Shown: positions 9,324-18,149 of the stretch, in pieces
Numbering within the stretch: the first letter of the stretch is position 1
Layout: each line of letters starts with the position of its first letter
Source of the DNA: Asterias amurensis
Taxonomy: Eukaryota; Echinodermata; Asteroidea; Forcipulatida; Asteriidae
Length of the DNA stretch: 64,000 nucleotides
Direction of reading: 5' to 3'
NCBI RefSeq assembly: GCF_032118995.1
Contig: NC_092661.1
Coordinates: 10,044,494 to 10,108,493 of the forward strand
Notes under the pieces: generated by a model
The model's database searches: none
Seen by the model: the letters and a program-made list of their open reading frames with translations, nothing else
Told to the model about the DNA's origin: nothing
Position numbers and translations under genes: made by a program

Positions 9324-9516
9324 TAGAATTGAATTCGAGACCTCATCATCTGAAGGCACACAACTTCTGCGACAAAGGTGTTTTTTTCTTCCATTATTCT
9401 CTCGCGACTTTGACGACCACTTGAGTTCAAAATTTCACAGGTTTGTTATTTATTTTATGCATAATGTTGAGAAGACTGGTCTTTGGTAATGGCAAAAGGT
9501 GTCCAGTGCATTTAAG
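9324..9516. mobile_element. older TTAA-family MITE, right half
   Basis: It resumes at GAATTCGAGACCTCATCATC and continues through GCACACAACTTCTGCGAC, TTTCACAGGTTTGTTATT and AGAAGACTGGTCTTTG to GTGTCCAGTGCATTTAA. It is followed by TTCTATGAAACTGGGC, a scrap of the GGGCCC family. Confidence 0.8.
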
Positions 9517-9539
9517 CAGTTCTATGAAACTGGGCTCAG

Positions 9540-10090
9540 GTTGAAATGATTCACAGACAAGCAAACAGTTGCCATTAATTTTCGCAGCCAGTGAGTTGAA
9601 AGAGGCATATAACTTCCCGAATCTACGAAATCGGACAAAAAATTGCTCGAGATCAACAAAAGTCAATAGTCTGTTGTTTGTACAGATGGGTTGCTCCCAG
9701 GGTAATAAAACAATGACAGGGCCACTGCCAAAGTATAGCATCGATTGTTTGGGTTTCTTATTTGATCAATTTATTTATAACCAGGCACTCCATATATTAT
9801 ATTCATAATATGGATACTGGAATAATTGTTAACGATTTCGAACCTGGTAGAACAAGTACAATGAATAATTGATGAATGATAGTCCTCAAACGTATATTTC
9901 GATTAAATTTGACTCCATTGTGGATCGATTTTACATGCATTAATATTAAATGCTGCCTCATGAAAATAAGTATCATTTTGTAAGGAGAAGACACTTGAAC
10001 CCTGGTGTTCATCGTTTCAACAACTAAATTCACTGTCAATACTTGGAAAAAACTCAGATAAAACTTTATTTCACAACGACTCCTATAAGA
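9540..10090. other. upstream region of lectin B; no clear promoter
   Basis: AT-rich with no strong TATA/initiator pair at a plausible distance from the ATG at 10091. No repeat was recognised. A 5' untranslated exon further upstream cannot be excluded. Confidence 0.4.
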
Positions 10091-10573
10091 ATGCATTTCC
10101 TCGCCGACATCAAGTTGTTAGCTCTACTAGCAGGTATCGTGCACTACGGGCACGCAGGCTGTCTCTGCCCGCTGGGATGGGATGCGTATAGACGACATTG
10201 CTATATGTACGTGGAACAACGAGAGACTTTCAAAACCGCCGAGAGCAACTGCAACGCCCAGGGGCAAGGCGGCAGAGAGTCCCATCTCACCTCGGTACTG
10301 GACACCGATGAAGCTGCGTTCCTCGCTGGGTACATTCAGCACGGTAGTGCCTGGATCGGGTTAACTGACATCGCTATAGAAGGTGACTGGGTGTGGCAGG
10401 ACGGTCAACCCACCGGGCCCCAAGACTGGTGGTACCCTAACCAACCTGATAACTCTGGTAACGAGGATTGTGTCCAAATGAGGGCCGATATGGGTTGGAA
10501 TGATTACCCTTGTTCAAAGAGTTTGCCTTACATCTGCAAGATGCTTCAACGATACCAGTACCGACCTAACTGA
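10091..10573 (+). CDS. secreted galactose-type C-type lectin B
   Basis: 160 residues in one exon. Residues 1-22 are a signal peptide (LLALLAGIV core, likely cut after GHA). The C-type lectin domain follows: C24, C26, GWDAYRRHC (C37), C54, WIGL at 88-91, WVW at 100-102, NQPDN at 117-121, NEDC at 124-127, WND at 136-138, C141 and C149. QPD is the galactose/GalNAc-type selectivity motif and WND completes the calcium site, so calcium-dependent galactoside binding is expected from the family. C24 is unpaired by the usual CTLD scheme and may form an interchain bond. The C-terminus CKMLQRYQYRP is shared with lectin A. The start at 10091 is the first ATG of the frame and begins the signal peptide. 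The role in echinoderms is probably humoral recognition or agglutination (inference). Confidence 0.93.
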   Translation: MHFLADIKLLALLAGIVHYGHAGCLCPLGWDAYRRHCYMYVEQRETFKTAESNCNAQGQGGRESHLTSVLDTDEAAFLAGYIQHGSAWIGLTDIAIEGDWVWQDGQPTGPQDWWYPNQPDNSGNEDCVQMRADMGWNDYPCSKSLPYICKMLQRYQYRPN

Positions 10574-10970
10574 CTACCCATTCTTGTAAGCCAAGGGTCA
10601 CCCCAACAACTTTGGAGATAACAGGAAACCAATTTGGCTGACCTCAGCTGCGAGTGAAGCAACTTGACGCCACAGTGGCCGGCATCATCAAAAGAAATAT
10701 TTATCTCCAAAACGCTCTTAGTAGTTGTATATGACATCCTTTGTTTTCCTAGAAGTAACTGTTGCGTAAGTAAGTTATGGTAAAAAGATTACCGTTTTGC
10801 ACAATCGGCCAGAAAAGCTAAAGTGACAGTGTCCCCGAAAGACCATTGCTATACACAATTGAACTGCAACATTAAGACCACACCCTTTGTCATGATGACA
10901 GCATCATTAGATGTACAGATTGTTGGACAAAACAATGATACTGAAGAGAAAAATAACTAATTTTAGGCGA

Positions 10971-11011
10971 AATAAAACAGACTTGGCAATAATTGGGTTT
11001 GAAAAAATAAA
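10971..11011 (+). promoter_or_regulatory. poly(A) signals downstream of lectin B
   Basis: AATAAA occurs at 10971-10976 and 11006-11011, about 400-440 bp after the stop. Either could end the lectin B message. Confidence 0.5.
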
Positions 11012-11059
11012 GTAATTTATTCATATGCTTGTTTTTGCCTTGTTTCATGATTAACTATG

Positions 11060-11180
11060 TTATTATTATTTTTTTCCTCTCTCTCCTAGTATGTATACAT
11101 GTTTTTGTTTTCTTTACTGTTCTTGTTTTCTGTACTTGAATTTTGACCTGTGAAATTAATAAATGAAATGAAATGAAATA
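11060..11180 (+). mobile_element. possible LINE 3' tail
   Basis: A T-rich stretch runs into GACCTGTGAAATTAATAAATG and then (GAAAT)n. This resembles the 3' end of a severely truncated non-LTR element. No coding part remains. Confidence 0.3.
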
Positions 11181-11212
11181 ATTATTTTATACATCATTTT
11201 TTTTGTTTTCTT

Positions 11213-11398
11213 GCAGAGCAGTGTATTGAGAGAGTATAACATGAAGGGACCACTTTTCTTTGGTCAAGTGGTTGCTGGGCGCCATTTCCAGTCCAAATGC
11301 ATCACAAGCCAATGTACAGTCTGGTGGTAGCCTGAACGTGTCTCGGACAAAAAGTGGCTTCTAAATCACAAGTTGACAAACTCTCTCAATGCTCTGCT
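11213..11398. mobile_element. MITE with GCAGAGCA...TTGAGAGAGT ends
   Basis: GCAGAGCAGTGTATTGAGAG at the left is answered in inverted form by AACTCTCTCAATGCTCTGC at the right, apart from a GTGT insertion. The interior is non-coding. Confidence 0.6.
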
Positions 11399-12562
11399 TT
11401 TTTAACTACACTGTATGCCCTCTATTGACACTTACGAGAAAGTGGTGAACATAATCTTGGCTAAGCAATATAACTCGCAATGAATTTCTCAGCCGTGATG
11501 CCTTTTAGGATTACTTATTTAATAGTACTGGACCTATACGGCGTTGAAAACAAAACTTCCCGTATTTATTCAAAACTTGTTTTTCAGTAGTTTAACATCA
11601 AAGAAGGATTGGTACAGAATTTTTGTTTGACTCGCTTTTACTTTTCAGTTAACAAGATAAGATACACCAATGTGAGGCTATGTGAATAAAACAAAGTTGC
11701 TGGGTATTTTTCCTCAGGGATGAAGTTGTTGTGGGTTTTTGTTTGATAATAGTCAATCGTACATGGTGAATTTACCTGTATGCAGTGTTACTGCGGTGTT
11801 TTATTTTGAAGAAGAAAAACAAAAATATATGCATGGATACTATAAGCATACGCAACGAGTTTCACATAGTCCTCTAGTTTAACATAGCCTATTAATATGC
11901 AAAACTCATCATATTTCAAATACACATGTTGTTTATAGTTGCATGTTACAACATTCTAACATCAACTTTTAGCTTCAGTTCGAATTTCAGAATCCTCGTG
12001 TGCACCATACCAAATTGACCAGTTATCGCCATTATCGATACAGTCCTACACTGAAGCCAAGTCAGAAAGTTGCTGAACTAAGACCCGTGTAGAACCTGTA
12101 AACAGTGTTGAAGATTCTGGGTACATTCAGCAGCCAGTACCAACGTGTCACCCCCCTGTAAAAACATTGCCCATGTACAGTCCACTCTCGTTGTAACTCT
12201 CTTGTTACCGCAAACCTTTCCATATCGTATTTCCACCATGCAAAGTTTCAAATCCTACTTATAACCAGATAATCGCTTAGACTGGCCAAATTATCAAGAA
12301 TATTGTTATAAGAGGACAGCAAACAAAGAAACACAAAGTAGAAATGAGATCCGGAGGGCTTCAAAATGTACTCTTTTTAGGCAGAACATCTTTTGAGAGT
12401 GCTCCTTATGACGAAGTTCGACTGTACATTAAACAATGCTCATTGTAGTCAAAACAAGTCCGATGAAGTACTCTACATACGACAGTAAAATTAATAATAT
12501 CCCGAACAAGCTGTTTAAAACTATTAAACTAACTGCCTCTTTGTCAAGTTGTTTGTGTTAGT
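11399..12562. other. no feature recognised; GST 3' flank
   Basis: Mixed-composition sequence between the MITE and the GST stop codon. It should contain the GST 3' untranslated region, but I could not identify a canonical poly(A) signal on the minus strand close to the stop. Confidence 0.4.
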
Positions 12563-12721
12563 TTAAAAGGAAGTTACTGGTCGCTTGGCCAAGTAAGCTG
12601 CAATATTCTTGTCCTGGGCAACACGTCCCTTGAGAGCGAACAGTTTGGGGTACTTCTGAAGAACATCATCTCTGCCGTAGGCTTCTGCACCGCAGTAAAA
12701 TACGATGTCTGCACGAGTTAT
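12563..12721 (-). CDS. GST coding exon 5 (C-terminal)
   Basis: 159 bases including the stop; residues 153-204, ITRADIVFYCGAEAYGRDD...AKRPVTSF. ADIVFYC corresponds to WADFYWEIC of vertebrate HPGDS. Acceptor CTACAG. Confidence 0.92.
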   Translation of the reverse strand: MTRADIVFYCGAEAYGRDDVLQKYPKLFALKGRVAQDKNIAAYLAKRPVTSF

Positions 12722-15700
12722 CTGTAGGGAAAAAAATTGTTTCATTAATTCCTTTAAAGGTATAATACAGGACTGGTTAAGTCAAACAGAATCATGGTTT
12801 AAAGAGCCAGTAAAGGATTACCTCAGTATTTCAACTATTCCATTTTTGTGGCAAAATAGACATCGTAGATACCGGTTAATAACCATTTACTCTCAACATT
12901 TGCATTTAGCAATAAATAACTCAAGTCAAAAATGCACCCAGCCGCGCGGCTTTTTCAGCCGAGAGTAAAAAACGGCTTATCTATTATAATGACCCTTTGA
13001 CGCCAGCTAGTGACTATTTTCCCATAATTGGGTTTGAACACAGTTCTCCAGCTTTGGCAGCTGAGGGCACTATTTTCCACATCAAATAGCCGCCACTGAC
13101 GTCACGATTCCTTTGTCGCGCGGGTTTGTTTGACCCCGCGTTTTTCAGAAATTTGGCTTGGAGCATTCTGGAGAAAACCATTTTTACCATGTTTTAACGT
13201 GAGGTAAAAGACTCGTTATATTTTTTGACTTGAGCAGAGACTTGAGCAGAGGAGATTAAAGCAAAAGTTTAAGGCCAAGGCTGCAAAATTCAAGATATAC
13301 GACAGGTCGCAATTGATGTAATCTACAGACCTTTCGAAAAATACCCACTGCGCAAGAGCTGTTGATTAAGGTGCATGCTGATCTAGCTAGGGATCAAACT
13401 TGATCGCTACCTAGACCAGCATGCACCTCATTCGACGGTGACAGTGAAAATTACATAATTTCTTTTAAAAGTACCTTATCTCCGATAAAGAAACCATCAC
13501 CACCCTTGTTGAACACCAAGAACTTTTCCAAAGCATCCAGAAATTTGAGAGACTTCTCATTGTAGAATGCCTCCAGGTCTTTTTTCTGTAGGAAAACAAA
13601 AAATGTAATAGATGTTTCTTTTATTTTTAAAAGATGTAAGTTTTTTTAAATCAGTTTTTTAACCTTACACCGATGAGAATTAAGCACTGGGGGATATACT
13701 GAGTACTTTCCTGAGTTCTGTGGGGAAAAAATCCACAAGCAAATCACTCAGGCGGGATTTGAACCCACAATCTTTCCATTGCTTGAGTCTAACGACTTTC
13801 AACAATAATGTTATTTTTCACATTTGGTTCAAAATGCATTTTTTCTATTTATTAATTATATGAAGACAAATACAAACTGACTAGAATGGGATTTGAACCA
13901 ATGACCTCCGAATTAACATGTCGGCTCTCTAAACACCTGCGCTATCTAGCCCTGTTTTGTCAATATGTAAAGGTTTCAAAGGTCAAATGAAGTATTCAGA
14001 TGCACTCAATTTCCAAAAGACAAGACCTCAAGAAGTCTAAACCCCTAATAATGTCTTCTTATTTTGTACACTTTCAGAGCGAAATTCGAAACATGACATC
14101 ATTGAACATTAACAAACAATTGGTTTGTACAAGGAAAATTTGTGCGCTAGTCAAAAGAATGTTTTGATTTTTCTTTTCTTCAAACTGAATTTGACATTGG
14201 AGCTCTCTTCAATCCCAAACGCCAAAACTTCTAAAGTGAGACTTTTGGGGACACTAGGTGGCAGCAGACTCACCAGATGAAAAATACTCTGTTCTCGTAA
14301 TTGTGAGTATGCTCAGAGCCACATCAACAACAGTAATGACCTGGGATGTCTGCTGCCACCTAGAGTTTTAAAGTCTCCCATTAGTGTTTGATAAGTCATT
14401 TGCATCATCCCTGAAAATCACTAATCTATCCAATAAATGATAACAACATGAAGACCAACCTTCTTTTCTTCATCTTTCTCGTAGAAAAGGATCCTTCCAA
14501 GTGGGTCAAAAATGTCCTCCAATGTTGCAATAATGATATCAATCTTGGTAGTTTCTTCATTATTGGCTCCATTCAGTCCTAAAAAAAAAAAAAAAAAAAA
14601 AAAATAGAGATGAAATCACACAGAGAAAGCAGGGGGTGAGTCTCAGTGACATTTGGGATACAGTAAAGTCAAGTGCTCCTTAAACCCCCCTATGGGCCTG
14701 AATTGACCCAGATTCAGGTCAAGTCGGACTTGACCCACGTCTTGGTCAGTATGACCCTGAATCCATGCCAGAATTACCCAGAACTTGATCAAAATTATGC
14801 AAAATCTGTGTTAAAATCAGATTTTTTCAAAGACCACTTTCAGGTCAGTCTGACCCAGTTCATTCAACAAATGATCATTTTGACCCCAAAATGAATCAAA
14901 ACGCCTTTTTAAAAACCACTTTCTAGGTCAACCTGGCCCCGAAATTTTAGTAAAGTCTGATGGGACCTTGAATTTGGGTTAAATTCAGAGCTGTTTTGTT
15001 TTATAACAATAACACTGAATTATCAGCAAGCTTTTAAAGACACTGGACACTATTGGTAATTGTCAAAGACCAGTCTTTTCACTTGGTGTATCTCAACATA
15101 TATGCATAAAACAAACCTGTAAAAACTTGAGCTCAACTGGTCATCGAAGATGCAAAATAGTAATTAAAGTAAAAAAAAAACCTTGTCACACAAAGGTGTG
15201 TGCATTCAGATGCTTGTGACCTCATAATCTAAATCCGTGGTCTCAAAATCAAATTTGTGGAAAATTACTCCTTTCTCGAAAACAAGGTTACTTCAGAGGG
15301 AGCGTTTCTCACAATGTTTCACAGTGTCCACTGCCTTTAGATCAGTTTTGCAACAAAACACCATAAAGCATCACTCACATACACAAAACATTTTTCACAA
15401 AATTTTCTTCATATTAGTTTGTTATGGATGTAATTATTACATACCAAACTCTCTGGCGACAAATCCATGCATAGCTCTGCCTTGTGGAATCGGTCTGCTA
15501 TCTACCATCAATAATGGCAACTGCTGCATTGGAGTTGCTATTGGAATGAAATAAAAAAAAAATCAATTAGGGGGCCTACAGAACAATAACATTTAAAAAC
15601 AATGGTAGGTGGATATCTTTTAATGATTTTTGTCTGGAGGGATGGTCACATTTCTGTATCCGGGATGTCACTTTTTCATTCATTATGAAATAATAGTGTC

Positions 15701-16323
15701 CTATTCACTCAAACAAGATCTTGCCTTTGTGAAAAAGTGGTAGTCCGATAGTGACTGATACAGAAATGTGTCCATTGAATTTTGAGAAATAGAGTAATAA
15801 TTATATTAGCTTATGTGTGGTTTATTATAGGCATATACATACAACTTCAGTTTCGGAACACAATATCAATGTATAATGGACCTTATCTATAAAACCTAAT
15901 CAGAGTGTACAGTTTTATGTCTTTCAAGTCAACAGTAATTGAGAATCTCTGATCTGGCTAGCGCCACCATTTATTCAGTCCCGCCCCACTCCAGTTACCA
16001 TTATTCATAAGAAAAAAACATACTAATATTACTTTCGTCTATGCTGGTAGGCCTATAAAGCCTACTCGTTGAAAGCCTAGCTGTTTATGATAATTACCAA
16101 AAATTAGAATGGTAACATATGCGTGTACATTGCACGCAATAACTTCAACAGATTGCTCTTTGAGCCCCGCCCCTGCCAAACTAAACTTACTAGCTTTGTT
16201 CTTTCCCCATTCCTCCGATGTGTAGCGAACATCCTCAAACTCCTGGCCGGCATGAGCTAACATCATACGGGTAGGCTCAGCCCGGCCGCGAGCGTCGAAA
16301 TATATCACTTTGAAGGCAGGCAT
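12563..16323 (-). CDS. sigma-class glutathione S-transferase / HPGDS-like
   Basis: Five coding exons on the minus strand: 16323-16191, 15537-15445, 14578-14460, 13585-13475, 12721-12563. Total 615 bases, 204 residues; all junctions are GT-AG and in phase. The protein resembles vertebrate hematopoietic prostaglandin D synthase and invertebrate sigma GSTs. Tyr8 in VIYFDARGRAE is the expected glutathione-activating tyrosine and RGRAE is typical. QLPLLMVD (50-57) includes the cis-proline strand, and Q63 is the glutathione-binding glutamine. The usual QS pair is QG here (S64 replaced). The helical C-terminal domain includes ADIVFYCGAEAYG. It should conjugate glutathione to electrophiles or isomerise PGH2 in the cytosol; which one cannot be told from sequence. 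It is divergent from UBE3D. A TTTAAATAG motif on the minus strand near 16430 could act as a TATA box. Confidence 0.93.
13368..13428. repeat. short hairpin in GST intron 4
   Basis: AAGGTGCATGCTGATCTAGC is answered by CTAGACCAGCATGCACCTCA with a GATCAAACTTGATC palindrome between. It may be the tip of a small foldback element. Confidence 0.55.
13475..13585 (-). CDS. GST coding exon 4
   Basis: 111 bases, residues 116-152 in phase 0 (FLDALEKFLVF...GGDGFFIGDK), which aligns with the HPGDS segment LDTYLGGREWLIGN. Donor AAG|GTACTT. Confidence 0.9.
13690..13800. repeat. tRNA-like repeat (CACTCAGGYGGGATT family)
   Basis: AATCCACAAGC...CACTCAGGCGGGATTTGAACCC matches segments at 25250-25345 and 26668-26790. 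GGGATTTGAACCC is the inverse of a B box, as in the T arm of a tRNA-derived SINE. Confidence 0.5.
13868..13960 (-). repeat. tRNA-like repeat fragment, GST intron 3
   Basis: On the minus strand it reads GGGCTAGATAGCGCAGG...GGAGGTCATTGGTTCAAATCC, with A-box-like and B-box-like motifs. The same arm recurs at 45679-45716 and 33395-33423. It lacks a good cloverleaf, so it is a SINE fragment rather than a tRNA gene. Confidence 0.5.
14233..14378. mobile_element. MITE with CTAGGTGGCAGCAGAC ends, GST intron 3
   Basis: ACTAGGTGGCAGCAGAC near 14252 is inverted in GTCTGCTGCCACCTAGAG near 14350. Weaker matching flanks (ACTTTTGGGG / TTTTAAAGT) extend the element. Confidence 0.65.
14460..14578 (-). CDS. GST coding exon 3
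   Basis: 119 bases, completing Gly76 and encoding residues 77-115 (KIDIIIATLEDIF of the first C-terminal-domain helices). The acceptor is preceded by an exceptionally long T tract on the coding strand (poly-A from 14581 on the plus strand). Donor AAG|GTTGGT. Confidence 0.9.
14678..14960. repeat. TGACCC-rich repeat in GST intron 2
   Basis: Repeated (C)AGGTCA / TGACCC motifs as palindromic and direct half-sites: GAATTGACCCAGATTCAGG, GTCAGTATGACCCTGAAT, TCAGGTCAGTCTGACCC, TTTTGACCCC, TAGGTCAACCTGGCCC. It resembles 54392-54616 (GAATTGACCCGGATCCGG), probably the same diverged mobile element. Confidence 0.5.
15034..15340. mobile_element. TTAA-family MITE in GST intron 2, right part deleted
   Basis: It runs from TTAAAGACACTGGACACTAT through GACCAGTCTTTTCACTTGG, GAGCTCAACTGGTCATCG and TTCAGAGGGAG to AGTGTCCACTGCCTTTAG. 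The CTCTCCCC...TAATAATTATTTTG segment before the right end is missing. Confidence 0.85.
15445..15537 (-). CDS. GST coding exon 2
   Basis: 93 bases, residues 45-75 plus one base, donor G|GTATGT. Encodes QLPLLMVD and the glutathione-contact segment PIPQGRAM. The serine usually following Q63 is glycine. Confidence 0.9.
15648..15780. mobile_element. diverged GTGGCGCC-type MITE in GST intron 1
   Basis: ACATTTCTGTATC...GTCACTTTTTCATTCATTATG and ...GTGAAAAAGTGGTA...GATACAGAAATGTG are inverted ends. The core TATGAAATAATAGTGTC matches the layout of the copies at 2674 and 2822, with different outer bases. Confidence 0.7.
16191..16323 (-). CDS. GST coding exon 1
   Basis: Encodes residues 1-44 plus one base, from the ATG at 16323 to a consensus donor (A|GTAAGT). 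Contains Tyr8 and RGRAE of the thioredoxin-fold domain. Confidence 0.92.
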
Positions 16324-17229
16324 CTTTGAAGCAAGTTGATTTTATGTGAAGTACTGATGGAGTTGGAGACTGAAGTGGTGCTTGGCAAGTGTAGTTGCAT
16401 GCAAGTGTACGTCTGGTTTTATGTCTGGCTATTTAAACTACATGTACGTGAGCACAGCGCTTGCCATTATAACGATTGTATAGGCAGTCTACGCGCATGC
16501 ATTGTACCTTTGTCCAGCTCAAGGCCAAAGGTTCGTAAGGCCCTGGATGATTTTTGCAAAATCATTGTATGCCCATTGTTATCATGTTAGCACAGCGTGT
16601 AGCATGCAGACTCGACCATGATAAGGTAAATACATGTAGAAGTTTCTGGAAAGTGTTTTGATAGCGAGAGTCGGTAGTTTTTTTTCTCCAAACAAAATAA
16701 AACCAAATTATGGCATATTGTTATAATAACAAAATCGGTTCACGTTTTGATATGAACTTAGCCTTGGGGTTGGGTTGGGGGGGGGGGGGGGGGGGTAACG
16801 AACCCGCCCAGTGAAAGTTCAAGTCGAGACCTGGGTTGTCAGAAAACAAGACCCCGACTGGCTGGATGCAACACTGGCCCAGCTTTGAAAATATATAATT
16901 GCATTTCACAAACATCCCGTTCCCATCAGTGCTTCGTCCGTTATGGGGTAGTTTCATTCTTAGAATTACAAACAACTTCTGGTCAGAAGCCTATCCAAGC
17001 AGCTTGATATACAATGCACTTTGAGAAACATTTCACAGTTGAATATTGGAGGCATTACTGACAGTAACGCTTCTCATATTTTGTAGCCCCTATTCCTTTT
17101 AGGCCCCTATAAAGCCCCCATCCTGCGTGTACCCATATTCACTCAATTTTTTTGTTTTTGACGCAAGTTTTTTTTCCGTTACGCAGATACGACACCCTTG
17201 CAAAACATTACTTTCAGCCGAAAGTCATT
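16324..17229. other. GST 5' flank; 17-G tract
   Basis: Non-coding. Holds a long G run at about 16778-16796 and nothing else that I recognise apart from the TTTAAATAG motif near 16430. Confidence 0.4.
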
Positions 17230-17500
17230 GGGTGCGTTCGTTTAGCTTCCCCCTGGGACTACCCTGCGCGCCCCCCCCCCCCCCCCGGCCTGGGGGAGCC
17301 CCTGACAAGAGCTAAACGAACGACCACTCACCGCTCTCGTAGTGACGTCGTTTACCTGATGGGGCCAGCCCCCAAGTGACCCACTCCACAAGCAGGGCAC
17401 TGGGGGCTGACCCAGGTGAGCCCCTGGAATGACGTCAAAAGCCATTCGAACGCACCGGGGCAGACTCGAGATGACCCAGGGAAGCTAAACGAACGCACCC
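17230..17500. mobile_element. MITE with GGGTGCGTTCGTTTAGCTTC ends between divergent genes
   Basis: GGGTGCGTTCGTTTAGCTTC at 17230 is exactly inverted in GAAGCTAAACGAACGCACCC ending at 17500. A further CATTCGAACGCACC lies inside. The 271-bp body includes a C16 run, GC-rich TGACCCA/GGGGCC motifs and two TGACGTC motifs (17342, 17430). ATT on both sides may be the target duplication. It sits between the GST and UBE3D starts. Confidence 0.88.
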
Positions 17501-18042
17501 ATTAATTATTTCGCATTAGTGGTAAACAGAAAAGGCCTATACACAATCACCAGGGCGGGCTTCAAATATGTTTTTCTTTGTTTGAGCATTACGTCTCTTT
17601 TCATTTATAGGTTTTATTTTTACCCCATCCCCAGTTTTTATCAATAAAGCGTAGGGGTGGATGGTTGTGTCTTGTGCAGACAACCTGCCCCAAAAGAGCG
17701 GGAAACTTTGCATAAGTGTGACTTTGACTTTGAACACTGCGGCTGCGCACTAAGTTTTCCGGCTAAATGTATATTGCTGCTGCGACCCGGCCGGCCCACA
17801 AAAGTAAAAAAGTGACGGCCTTCGCACACAGGACACAATTTTATACGGCTATATTTTTTGGTTCTGTACCACACACTAACACAAAAAGAGTGAAAATGCA
17901 TACCGTTTTGCCGCGTGAGTTAAAAAGTCAACTAGCCATAAAACAATTTATTATTCTCCGAGAGAAAAACCCAAAATCCGCTACAGCAAAGTGAAATGCC
18001 GCCATCAAGAGTTTGGAGGAGAAGAGAAAACAATACTTCAAA
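17501..18042. promoter_or_regulatory. UBE3D promoter and 5' leader region
   Basis: The start site cannot be fixed and no TATA box stands out. An upstream ATG at 17996 opens a 67-codon frame to 18199 that overlaps the true start in another frame, so it might reduce translation of UBE3D. Confidence 0.4.
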
Positions 18043-18149
18043 ATGGCGGCGCCGAATGTGCCCACGGTCTACATTGAGGTTCGTCAACAAATTCGTGCAG
18101 TGCAGGTTGTTTTACAGATACAGACCTCGTGTGACGAAGACAAACCCTG
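18043..18149 (+). CDS. UBE3D: UBE3D exon 1
   Basis: Residues 1-35 plus two bases; MAAPNVPTVYIEVRQQIRAV matches the human start MAAS...VFLEVRGQL. Donor CTG|GTGAGG. Confidence 0.9.

Noticed and set aside
10043-10090. N-terminal extension of lectin B
   Set aside because: The extension would begin at TTG; the first ATG at 10091 starts the signal peptide.
17127-17445. Proline- or glycine-rich frames
   Set aside because: Produced by the C16 run and the GC-rich MITE; frames occur on both strands.
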